Shown piece by piece: positions 44,932 through 53,428 of a stretch of 64,000 nt of DNA. The notes beneath the pieces are model-generated. The model did not search any database. It saw only the letters and a list, made by a program, of their open reading frames with translations, and was not told the DNA's origin. A program made the position numbers and the translations under genes. The stretch lies in assembly GCF_963682185.1 (NCBI RefSeq), contig NZ_OY821667.1, forward strand, positions 124,001 through 188,000, in the 5' to 3' direction. Within the stretch, counting starts at the first letter, position 1. Every line of letters starts with the position of its first letter. The stretch comes from an uncultured Cohaesibacter sp. (lineage in GTDB: Bacteria > Pseudomonadota > Alphaproteobacteria > Rhizobiales > Cohaesibacteraceae).

Positions 44932-46371
44932 ATGGTTGGCATCTATCCATTGGTATTGTGTGGAGGGGTGGGGACGCGCCTTTGGCCTCTTTCGCGCTCG
45001 AATAATCCAAAACAGTTTCAAGCCATCAACGGCTCAGAAGACACGACATTCTTCCAGGCAACCGTCTCCAGACATGTTGCAGACGGTTTCGAAGAACCCA
45101 TCATCAGTGTGAACAGGTCACATCTGGGGGTCGTCAAACAGCAGCTCAATGATATCGACACCAATGCGACGATTATCGCAGAGCCGCTTGGTAGAAACAC
45201 AGGGCCGGCCGTACTTGCGGCTGCCATTCACCTTTCCCTTCGGGATCCCGATGCGGTCATGGCGGTTCTGCCCTCCGACCATATCATCAAGGGCGACCTC
45301 AACAAGGCGCTGAAACGCATGGTGCCCGCTGCCCATGCAGGCAAGATTGCCCTGTTTGGCATTGAGCCACGCTATCCGGAAACCGGGTATGGTTACATTG
45401 TCGATGGTGGCCCGCATGACGAAGTAGCCTTTGCACAAAAGGTCTCGCGCTTTGTCGAAAAACCACCGTTTGAAATTGCCGAACAGATGATGATCGACCG
45501 TAATGCCTTCTGGGCATCCGGCATCAGCATGTTCCGCGCAGACGTGATCATGGAGGAATACCGCAGGCTTGATCCGGATTCCTTCGAACAGGTCATGGCA
45601 GCCTATTCCAATGCGGAATATTTCCCGGATCGTCTAGAGCTGGCTGGCGAAGACTTCGCCCGCGCCGTGAGTGGCCCGACCGAAGCCATCGTGTTCGAGA
45701 AAACCGACCGGACCATTCTCGCTCCAACCGATATTGACTGGAATGATGTCGGCGCCTGGAAGGCATTCCATGCCGTGAGTGAAAAGGATGATCAGGGCAA
45801 CTATGTCTCCGGAGACGTAGTCTGCATCGACTCCAAGGATTCTTACATCCGTGGCTCGCAGAACCGATTGATTGCCGTATTGGGCATTGAGGATCTCGTG
45901 ATCGTGGACACCGACGACGCTTTGCTGGTGACCACCCATGACCATAGCCAGAAGGTGAAATCCATCATTTCCACTCTGGAAGAAGATGGCCGCAATGAAG
46001 TAGTCGCCCACGCATCCAAAACCCTGCCTTGGGGACAGGCAATCAAGATGCAGTCTGGCAAGAGCTTCAACCTGACCATGCTCCGGATCGAACCAGGCCG
46101 CACGCTGCTGTTTGATGAAATGGCACACTATCATCGCCTTCTCACTTTCTCCGAAGGGCAGGGCGTCTTTACCAACAAGGCAGGCATCAGCCAGTTTACG
46201 CCCGGCGATGTGGTTGAAGTGAAGGAAGGGGAAGCCGCAACCTTCCGCAATACCGGCAACGAAACCGCTGTCATCGTCGAGATCCAATATAAGGTCGAAG
46301 GCGAAGAGGTTCTCGATTACCAGAAGTCCGCCGTACTTGGTGTCGAAGTCCGCGCCGAAGAGGTGGCGTGA
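44932..46371 (+). CDS. algA: Mannose-1-phosphate guanylyltransferase with degenerate isomerase domain
   Basis: Protein of 479 residues. The N-terminal guanylyltransferase domain is intact: LVLCGGVGTRLWPLSRSNNPKQF and RFVEKPPF, giving GDP-mannose from mannose-1-phosphate. The C-terminal cupin, which in AlgA is the type II phosphomannose isomerase, should have QxHxHRxEHW; here the aligned stretch 395-406 is DEMAHYHRLLTF, lacking the Gln, Glu and most His metal ligands. Isomerase activity is thus doubtful. AAGGA eight bases before the ATG at 44932 decides the start among three Met codons. Confidence 0.9.
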   Translation: MVGIYPLVLCGGVGTRLWPLSRSNNPKQFQAINGSEDTTFFQATVSRHVADGFEEPIISVNRSHLGVVKQQLNDIDTNATIIAEPLGRNTGPAVLAAAIHLSLRDPDAVMAVLPSDHIIKGDLNKALKRMVPAAHAGKIALFGIEPRYPETGYGYIVDGGPHDEVAFAQKVSRFVEKPPFEIAEQMMIDRNAFWASGISMFRADVIMEEYRRLDPDSFEQVMAAYSNAEYFPDRLELAGEDFARAVSGPTEAIVFEKTDRTILAPTDIDWNDVGAWKAFHAVSEKDDQGNYVSGDVVCIDSKDSYIRGSQNRLIAVLGIEDLVIVDTDDALLVTTHDHSQKVKSIISTLEEDGRNEVVAHASKTLPWGQAIKMQSGKSFNLTMLRIEPGRTLLFDEMAHYHRLLTFSEGQGVFTNKAGISQFTPGDVVEVKEGEAATFRNTGNETAVIVEIQYKVEGEEVLDYQKSAVLGVEVRAEEVA

Positions 46372-47963
46372 TGATTGGCCTGATCCGGACAACAGCATTC
46401 ATATTGGCTGCGATGGCTCCGGCTCTGTTGCCCGGGGAAGGGATCAGTGCGCATGCAGAACAGGGGCTCTTGCGCGCACTGCCCGACCCTTTGGGCGATG
46501 TTACAGAGCTCAAGCAGCAATTGGCTCTGGCGCCGGATCTGGATATCTATGCGTTGTCAAATTCTGTGTCGCAAATCATGCCAAGCCTGACCCCAGAAGT
46601 TTGGGGACAGGACAGTGATGATGTGACAGCCTCTCCCCTTGAAGGCGTAAAGAAAACCGCTCGGAAACAACGGCTCGATTTCCTGCCGATGGATTTGGTG
46701 CTCGGGCAGGTCAGAAAGCAGATGGGCAGCAAGCATCATGCCGATTTGCGCTTGGCAAACCCGAGAGCGGGCCAACCTGTACTGACCTTGCAGAGTGGAG
46801 CCTTCACACTGGCCGATATCCATGCAGCCCTTGAAAAAGCGGGCAATAGCGAAGCTCTGACCAAAAGCGACAGTGTCTACAGCGTGCATTATCCGCTTTT
46901 CATCATGTCGGCGGCCAAATTGCAAATTGAAGCTGGGGAAACCCTGACCCTGTCGACAGCTGAAGGGGTATTTGTCGTCAATATCGGCAATTTCTCCATG
47001 CACAAGGCAGAGCTTAAGGGCAGCGAACAGCGCAATAAGGTGAAGGATTTCAAGCCCTTTATCCTGACAGCTCTTGGTGGCGGAACGGATATCGTTGGCA
47101 GCAAGCTTTCCAATCTGGGTTTTGGCGACCGTACCTATATGCGCGGCATCGATGTTGTCTCCAATCTGCTCTTTCCGATCCAGACCCAAATGCGTCTGCT
47201 ATCCAATCGCATTGTCGATGTCGGATCCATTGAGATGATCGGCATGAAGCAGATTGATATTCGAAACAATCTGGTCATCAACAGCAGAGATTCCGCGCTT
47301 CGCATCAGAAATGTCGAAAACGGTCAGGTTCAGAACAATATCATTGTCGGTAGCCAACATCACGGCATCCATCTGACCCAGAATCCGAAAAACCTGATGA
47401 TCAGTGGCAATGTTATTTCCAGCGGGCAGGGGGCTGGCATCTACGCTTCCGGAGGCGTTTCCAAAGCGCATATTCTGAACAATCTGCTTCTGGACAACGC
47501 ACAGGACGGCATCGCTCTGGAAGGGGCGGCCTGCTCCGAGATCACCGGAAATTCGATCTATCAGAATGGCAAAGGCGGTATTGCAACAACCAACAGCCTC
47601 GCCATGCATTTTCAGAAGAATATTATCGCGGGCAATAGCGGCGCTGCCATTGCCATCATCGGCGGCATTGCCACCGAAGACCGCCATCATTTGAACCAGA
47701 ACCGTTTTATTGACAATGAAACTGGTGTTCTGGCCCGTCATTCTCCCAAGTTGGAGCTGACTGGCAATGATTTTTCCAGACAGCTGCCGGTTCTTTTCTC
47801 CGGCGAGCTGAAACGCAATTTACCTCAATATTTAGCCCGTGCAGGAAAGCTCGACAACGGCGTCTCCGGCATCTTTACGACCACCAGTTCAACAGCAGCC
47901 GCAGTTGGCAATGGTGGCGCCCGTCAATTTGTTCTTCTCAATCTGGAAAGCTGTAAGCTCTAG
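46371..47963 (+). CDS. algG: AlgG-like C5-epimerase homologue lacking the DPHD motif
   Basis: Periplasmic right-handed beta-helix protein of 530 residues with a signal peptide. The region DFKPFILTALGGGTDIVGSKLSNLGFGDRTYMRGIDV aligns with EFRPFLLSWGGTETYIVGSVMASLGYA of Pseudomonas AlgG, and the repeats follow. At the site of the catalytic DPHD the aligned residues are R311-I-R-N314 (bases 47301-47312), so epimerase activity is unlikely. A scaffold role in polymer export is possible, as AlgG is structurally needed in Pseudomonas. ATG overlaps the algA stop (TGATG). Confidence 0.85.
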   Translation: MIGLIRTTAFILAAMAPALLPGEGISAHAEQGLLRALPDPLGDVTELKQQLALAPDLDIYALSNSVSQIMPSLTPEVWGQDSDDVTASPLEGVKKTARKQRLDFLPMDLVLGQVRKQMGSKHHADLRLANPRAGQPVLTLQSGAFTLADIHAALEKAGNSEALTKSDSVYSVHYPLFIMSAAKLQIEAGETLTLSTAEGVFVVNIGNFSMHKAELKGSEQRNKVKDFKPFILTALGGGTDIVGSKLSNLGFGDRTYMRGIDVVSNLLFPIQTQMRLLSNRIVDVGSIEMIGMKQIDIRNNLVINSRDSALRIRNVENGQVQNNIIVGSQHHGIHLTQNPKNLMISGNVISSGQGAGIYASGGVSKAHILNNLLLDNAQDGIALEGAACSEITGNSIYQNGKGGIATTNSLAMHFQKNIIAGNSGAAIAIIGGIATEDRHHLNQNRFIDNETGVLARHSPKLELTGNDFSRQLPVLFSGELKRNLPQYLARAGKLDNGVSGIFTTTSSTAAAVGNGGARQFVLLNLESCKL

Positions 47964-47971
47964 GTGTCAAA

Positions 47972-49444
47972 ATGGTATTTTCATCAGAACAATTCCTATT
48001 TTTATATTTGCCGCTGTTTCTGGCTTTCTATTACCTCACGCCAGTCAGACTCCGCTCATGGACGCTCGTTCTGGGGTCCTATATCTTTTACGCTTGGTGG
48101 CGCGTTGATTTTCTACTGCTGCTCTTTCTTGTGACGCTGTGGACTTACGGCCTGGGCTTGAAGATCCAGCTTGCGACCAGCGAAGCCAGAAAGCAGCTTT
48201 TCTGTGCGATCGGCGTGATCGGGTGCCTGTTGGTGCTGGGTGTCTTCAAATATCTCAATTTCTTTGTCGACAGCTTTGCCGCTCTTGCTGGCATGACCGC
48301 ACAGGAGATGGGCGTGCATTGGCGTCTCATCCTGCCGATCGGCATTTCCTTCTATATTTTCCAGTCGATCAGCTATCTGATCGACATCCGTCGCGGCGAT
48401 GCGCCAGCAACGAAAAGCTTTATCGACTTTGCAGCCTTTATTGCCCTGTTCCCGCAATTGATCGCCGGTCCCATCCTGCGTTTCAAGGATCTTGCCGACC
48501 AGATCGATCATCGCGAACATAGCGTCAAGCTCTTCACCGACGGCATGACCCGTTTTACCATTGGTCTGGCCAAGAAAATCCTTCTGGCTGACAGCATCGC
48601 GCCCATTGCCGATGCGGCTTTTGCTTCTAGCGATCCGACATTTGGCGAGGCGCTGCTGGGCACGGTTGCCTATACGCTTCAGCTCTATTTCGACTTCTCC
48701 GGCTACTCCGACATGGCCATTGGCCTCGGCATGATGATCGGATTCCGCTTCATCGAGAATTTCAACCGGCCCTATATCTCTCGCTCCATTACCGAGTTCT
48801 GGAGACGCTGGCATATTTCCCTGTCTGTCTGGCTACGCGATTATCTTTATATTCCGCTCGGAGGGAACCGTGGCTCCGTTTACAGAACCTATCTCAATCT
48901 CTGCACAGTCATGGTGCTGGGCGGCTTATGGCACGGAGCCAGCTGGACCTTCGTCATCTGGGGTGCCTGGCATGGCGGATGGCTTGCACTTGAGCGTATG
49001 ACGGGTTGGGTCAAGCGGGCAGACAGTGTCTGGTTCTCGCTGCCAATCACCTTTGTCATCGTCATGATCGGCTGGGTTGTCTTCCGCGCAGAGAATGTTG
49101 GCGTGGCGATGGATATCTATGCCGGACTTGTTGGCGCCAACGGCTTTGCGATCCGCCCTGATTTCCTCATTGGCCTGCCGCAGGATGCGTTCGTCTTCCT
49201 TTGCATCAGCGCCCTGATCGCTGCATCGGAAGGCAAATTGCAGACTTGGTTCGGCTCCACCAAAGAAGGGCAAGAAGACAGCGGCTTGCTGTTAAAGAAT
49301 GGCCAACAGGGCTCATCGGCCGCCGCCATGCTCCCGGCAGTTCGTTCCATGTCACTGACACTGGCCACAAGCGCACTTCTGGTGCTGGCCGTTGCCAAGC
49401 TGGCTGAACAAAGCTTTTCACCCTTCCTCTACTTCCAGTTCTAG
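47972..49444 (+). CDS. algI: Alginate O-acetylation protein, MBOAT acyltransferase
   Basis: Polytopic inner-membrane acyltransferase of 490 residues that passes acetyl groups to the periplasm. Family motifs FDFSGYSDMAIGLGMMIGF, ISRSITEFWRRWHISLSVWLRDYLYIPLGG and LGGLWHGASWTFVIWGAWHG contain the conserved His residues of MBOAT proteins. It follows algG by eight bases and is ahead of algJ. Confidence 0.95.
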   Translation: MVFSSEQFLFLYLPLFLAFYYLTPVRLRSWTLVLGSYIFYAWWRVDFLLLLFLVTLWTYGLGLKIQLATSEARKQLFCAIGVIGCLLVLGVFKYLNFFVDSFAALAGMTAQEMGVHWRLILPIGISFYIFQSISYLIDIRRGDAPATKSFIDFAAFIALFPQLIAGPILRFKDLADQIDHREHSVKLFTDGMTRFTIGLAKKILLADSIAPIADAAFASSDPTFGEALLGTVAYTLQLYFDFSGYSDMAIGLGMMIGFRFIENFNRPYISRSITEFWRRWHISLSVWLRDYLYIPLGGNRGSVYRTYLNLCTVMVLGGLWHGASWTFVIWGAWHGGWLALERMTGWVKRADSVWFSLPITFVIVMIGWVVFRAENVGVAMDIYAGLVGANGFAIRPDFLIGLPQDAFVFLCISALIAASEGKLQTWFGSTKEGQEDSGLLLKNGQQGSSAAAMLPAVRSMSLTLATSALLVLAVAKLAEQSFSPFLYFQF

Positions 49445-49453
49445 GAGAAAGAT

Positions 49454-50623
49454 ATGATTGTTAAGATCGCAAATGCTTTTCGTCTTCTGACTCCGGCTCT
49501 CTTTATCGGCTATGCCGTTTATGCCAATGCAAGCCTGTTTCTGAGTGATGAAACAAAGCTTCAGGGCACCAGCGAACGGAGCCTTCTGGAAGGTGGGCTG
49601 ACCCGTGAATTCGAAGAGATCTACAAGACCAGTCTGCCACACAGAGAACCTGCAGTGGGTCTCTTGGGCGCGGCCCGTTATCTAACGCTCGGCGTTGGCA
49701 AAAAGGGCGTCGTCGTGGGGGATGACGAATGGTTCTTCACCGAAGAGGAATTCGGGCCAGACATCAATTCCGAGCCGCTGATCGAGCGATCCGTCGCAGA
49801 GATTGCAGCCGTCAGAAACGAGCTTGGCAGCCGCAACATCAAACTCGTGCTGGTGCCGCTGCCGCAGAAATCCGACATCTATTCAGAGCATTTGGAAAGT
49901 GTTTCAGACACCTCCAATGCAATCAGCCAATATCACCAGTTCGTCTTGGGGCTGCAATCCCAGGGGATCGAGGTGATCGAAACACGCGACACCATGATGG
50001 CTGCGAAAACGGAAGGAAACGTCTTTTTCAAAACCGACACGCACTGGACCCCACTGGGAGCGCAGAAAGTGGCCGCAGCGATCGAGCAGGAAATGACGCT
50101 GCCCGAGGATCTCGACAGCAAATCCTTCAAGCTCTTCAGTGCCGAAGAGGAGACCTTCTGGGGCGATCTCGTCAATTTCGTGACTGGGCAGGATTACGGC
50201 AGACTGGCGGGCATTGATCAGGAGCACACGAATATCTGGCGCGCAGAAGAAGAGGTATCGGACAATGCCACACTGGATCTGTTCGGCTCCGAAGACAGCT
50301 TCCCGGTCGTACTGGTTGGTACCAGTTACAGTGCAGATACGCGTTGGTCCTTTGCCGAATTTCTCAAGAAAGACCTAAAAGCCGATGTTCTGAACCTGGC
50401 CGAAAAGGCCAAGGGCCCGGGCGCTCCTATGTATGCCTTCCTGAATGGTGACGTCCTTAAAGATACGCCCCCTCGGGTCGTCATCTGGGAGTTTCCGACG
50501 CGCTATCTGGCGCAGAAGGGCATCTGGGATGAGAAACCACAGCCAATGGATGACACATCGACCGGCGCCGAAACCGTCGATTTGAACCTCTTGTCGAAGG
50601 AGCAGAGTGATGAGCATTCGTAA
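49454..50623 (+). CDS. algJ: Alginate O-acetyltransferase, SGNH-like
   Basis: Periplasmic membrane-anchored protein of 389 residues (helix about 8-27). The acetylesterase/transferase triad is visible: DTHWTPLG (Asp and His) and VGTSYSAD (Ser). Length and motifs match AlgJ, which passes acetyl from AlgI to the polymer or to AlgX. AGGAG precedes the ATG; the gene end overlaps the next gene by 14 bases. Confidence 0.9.
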   Translation: MIVKIANAFRLLTPALFIGYAVYANASLFLSDETKLQGTSERSLLEGGLTREFEEIYKTSLPHREPAVGLLGAARYLTLGVGKKGVVVGDDEWFFTEEEFGPDINSEPLIERSVAEIAAVRNELGSRNIKLVLVPLPQKSDIYSEHLESVSDTSNAISQYHQFVLGLQSQGIEVIETRDTMMAAKTEGNVFFKTDTHWTPLGAQKVAAAIEQEMTLPEDLDSKSFKLFSAEEETFWGDLVNFVTGQDYGRLAGIDQEHTNIWRAEEEVSDNATLDLFGSEDSFPVVLVGTSYSADTRWSFAEFLKKDLKADVLNLAEKAKGPGAPMYAFLNGDVLKDTPPRVVIWEFPTRYLAQKGIWDEKPQPMDDTSTGAETVDLNLLSKEQSDEHS

Positions 50624-51422
50624 CATCAAATCCCTGATGCTTGCATCCTGCCTTGCTCTTGCAACAGGCAGTGTCAACGCAGCAGCCAATGGCCAGCGCC
50701 AGCAGATTACGGGTGTTGAGGTCAACAGTCCGCTGAACTTGCCACAGATTCAGTCTGCCAATAATGATCAGGCCCAGCGTCCATTCATTAAGGTATCATC
50801 GGCCTTCAACCTCGAGACCTATCGCTTGAAGCAAATCCGCAAGCGTTTGGTCAGAAAGCAGCATGTTTCCTACAAGGATCTACGTGAACTTGCCGATACG
50901 GGCGATGGCTTGGCAGCCTATCGCTTCGCCAAGCGCCTTATGGGAATGGGCCGCAGCGATATTCTCTCCGATGTCGCCCATTATCTGTCCATTGCTGCCT
51001 ATGACGGGCGCAGCTATGCCGTCCGGCCGCTGGTCAAGATCCTGAAAAACCAGAATGTCGAATTCACCGACAGCAGACTGGAACATCTCGAACAAGCGCT
51101 TCTACGACAGGCCAGAAGTGGAGATCAGAAGGCACTCTTGGCCCTCGCTCAATTTTATGAAAAAGGCTCACCATTCGGAGCCAAACCGGATCTGGCCATG
51201 GAGCTGATGAAACGGGTGGATACGTCAGCCTATGACGACAAGATTGCCCTGCGTCTGGCGGCCTCGATAGCCTCTCACCAGCCTTTGATGCCAAAGGAAA
51301 AAGAGGAAGTGAAGCGCTATCTGGATGTTGCGGACCGCAGCGATGATTTCGGCATTCGGGCAGCCGCCAAGAATCTGAGAAAACTTATTAATTTGCCTCA
51401 GTCAGTGGGCGAGGAAACCTAA
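50610..51422 (+). CDS. Sel1-repeat periplasmic protein (AlgK-like, short)
   Basis: Protein of 270 residues with a signal peptide and helical Sel1/TPR-like repeats (GDGLAAYRFAKRLMGMG; GDQKALLALAQFYEKGSPFGAKPDLAMELMKR). No exact counterpart is known in the Pseudomonas operon, but AlgK has the same repeats. LASC at residues 11-14 formally fits a lipobox, yet the hydrophobic stretch before it is very short, so cleavage after VNA is more likely. AAGGAG before ATG 50610 decides the start. It may scaffold the secretion complex. Confidence 0.75.
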   Translation: MSIRNIKSLMLASCLALATGSVNAAANGQRQQITGVEVNSPLNLPQIQSANNDQAQRPFIKVSSAFNLETYRLKQIRKRLVRKQHVSYKDLRELADTGDGLAAYRFAKRLMGMGRSDILSDVAHYLSIAAYDGRSYAVRPLVKILKNQNVEFTDSRLEHLEQALLRQARSGDQKALLALAQFYEKGSPFGAKPDLAMELMKRVDTSAYDDKIALRLAASIASHQPLMPKEKEEVKRYLDVADRSDDFGIRAAAKNLRKLINLPQSVGEET

Positions 51423-51437
51423 AAACGAGTATCTGTC

Positions 51438-52757
51438 ATGACCGATTTGAAACCATTATATGCCGCTCTATTATGCGCCACCATATTCTCGGGGGACGCC
51501 GAAGCGAAAGGCGATCTTTCATCTTCGGCCTTTGGCTGCAAGCATCTTGAAGATGTGGCCGACCCGCGTTCACTGGAAGGAAAATCCGGATATTTCTACC
51601 GGATCTTCACGGATATGAGACTGCATTTCAGCTTCTCCGATGAGACGATCCAGAATCTTGCAAAACTGTCTGAAGTCCTAAAGGAAAAGGGCACGACGCT
51701 GATCTATGCGCCTGTGCCGACCAAAAGTCAGGCCATGCCGGATTTCTTGCCCGAGAGAGCCAAGCTCTATGGCTATGATCGCAAGCTCGCAGAGCAAAGC
51801 TATCAGACTATTATTGATCGCCTGAAAGCGGCAGGCATACTGGCTGTCGATCTGCAAAGCCCCATGCTGGCGGCGAAATCCGAAGACGGACTATTCTTTC
51901 GCTCCGATTTCCACTGGACCGCTCAGGGGTCACGCCTTGCGGCCGAGGCCATCGCCGATGTCGTCAAGGCGCAGCCGGGATATGGCTCTATAAAGAAGAC
52001 CAAATTCAAGACCCGCGAACTAGACCGTATGGTGTCCTTCTCAACACTGCGCAACAATCTGCAGCGCTTCTGCAAGGATGCCCTTCCTGTGGTCGAAAGC
52101 ATGGCCTACGAGACCACCAAGGTTGATCAATCCTCGGGGACGGTAGACCTTTTCGGTGCCGAGGCCGCCGACCCGATTGCGCTGGTCGGCACCAGTATGT
52201 CAAACGCGGAGGCTGGCAATTTTGGTGGCTTTATCAGCCAATACAGCTCCCTGACACTGACCAACTATGCCATATCCGGCGGCAACCAGTTCGGCTCGAT
52301 CCTCTCATACATGACCTCACGTGAGTTTCAGGAAAACCGCCCACGCTTTCTCATCTGGGAAAACCCGATCTACAACAATCTGGGACAATATGGGCCCGCT
52401 CCATGGGTGGAATTGCTGGCCGCGGCATCACAGACCTGCCAGCCTGCAATCGAGGTGCAGAATATCGGCGAGCAGCAAGATGAGTTCTTCGTGGATCTTG
52501 CCTCAGTAAAGATCGCGCCCAATCAGGCGGTAATGGTTGATACCCAGGACCAGACCATTCGAAACCTGAAGGTTGAAGCAGCATTGGCCAATGGACAACA
52601 TCGCAGCATTGCCATGCATCGGGGCGACCGACTGCGCGCCACAGGCCGCTTCTATTTCCCCCTTCAGCCGCTCGAGCAGGCTCCGATTACCAGCTTGAAG
52701 CTGACTTTCAACCGGCCTCCCGAAGGTGGCAGCGAACTCCAACTTTGTTCATACTGA
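51438..52757 (+). CDS. algX: Alginate acetyltransferase/export protein, SGNH plus carbohydrate-binding domain
   Basis: Periplasmic protein of 439 residues with a signal peptide. The SGNH-like domain has GLFFRSDFHWTAQGS (Asp, His) and LVGTSMSNAE (Ser); a C-terminal carbohydrate-binding-like domain follows from about 320. This matches AlgX, which transfers acetyl to the polymer and bridges the export complex. The active-site residues look intact. Confidence 0.88.
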   Translation: MTDLKPLYAALLCATIFSGDAEAKGDLSSSAFGCKHLEDVADPRSLEGKSGYFYRIFTDMRLHFSFSDETIQNLAKLSEVLKEKGTTLIYAPVPTKSQAMPDFLPERAKLYGYDRKLAEQSYQTIIDRLKAAGILAVDLQSPMLAAKSEDGLFFRSDFHWTAQGSRLAAEAIADVVKAQPGYGSIKKTKFKTRELDRMVSFSTLRNNLQRFCKDALPVVESMAYETTKVDQSSGTVDLFGAEAADPIALVGTSMSNAEAGNFGGFISQYSSLTLTNYAISGGNQFGSILSYMTSREFQENRPRFLIWENPIYNNLGQYGPAPWVELLAAASQTCQPAIEVQNIGEQQDEFFVDLASVKIAPNQAVMVDTQDQTIRNLKVEAALANGQHRSIAMHRGDRLRATGRFYFPLQPLEQAPITSLKLTFNRPPEGGSELQLCSY

Positions 52758-52772
52758 TAACGGATTACGACC

Positions 52773-53405
52773 ATGTTTAAAGCATTTCATCTCGCATTCT
52801 TCCTCATCGCTTCTGTGTTGTTTTCCGCTGCAACAGCAAGCGCAAACGACTCTGGCCTCTATGCCAAAGCCCTTGACCCGAATTCGTCCTTCGTCCGGGT
52901 TCTGGTGAGTGACAAGACCGCTGTAAGAATTGGCAGTAAAATCTATGCTCAACTGGAAACAGGCATTTCGCCATATGTCGTTGTCTCTCCCGGAAGCGTT
53001 GAAGTCGTTATCGGAGAAAAGGCAGGAACCGCGCAAGCAAAGCCAGGGAAATTCTACACGATTGTACTGAACAAGTCCGGCGAGCTCTCAGTGATCGACG
53101 ACCAGATCGCCGTCAATCCGGCCAAGGCCAGCCTCAGCTTTTACAATCTGACAGATGTATCTGCGTTGGATTTCTATGTGCCACAGGCAAAAGCCAACGC
53201 CGTATCTGCTCTTGCCGCCGGCCACGCCAAAACCGTGCAGCTGAAGGCCCCTCTGACGCTTGACTTTTCGGCCATGGCAGATGGAGCATCGCAGGCGACC
53301 GTACATGAGGTGCTTCTGGAACGCGGCAGCGGAACATCCATTATTGCCGAGAACCGGGATGGCGCTTTCCATCTGCGCTCGGTTCGCAACGAAATAGCCC
53401 ACTAA
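52773..53405 (+). CDS. algF: Alginate O-acetylation accessory protein
   Basis: Periplasmic protein of 210 residues, matching AlgF in size. The mature N terminus SGLYAKALDPNSSFVRVLV and the tandem beta-domain pattern resemble AlgF (LYGPGAPxGSAFVRVFN). It works with AlgI, AlgJ and AlgX in polymer acetylation. Signal peptide ends ATASA. It is 15 bases after algX. Confidence 0.85.
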   Translation: MFKAFHLAFFLIASVLFSAATASANDSGLYAKALDPNSSFVRVLVSDKTAVRIGSKIYAQLETGISPYVVVSPGSVEVVIGEKAGTAQAKPGKFYTIVLNKSGELSVIDDQIAVNPAKASLSFYNLTDVSALDFYVPQAKANAVSALAAGHAKTVQLKAPLTLDFSAMADGASQATVHEVLLERGSGTSIIAENRDGAFHLRSVRNEIAH

Positions 53406-53428
53406 CCAGAAAGAGGAGAGACATCACC

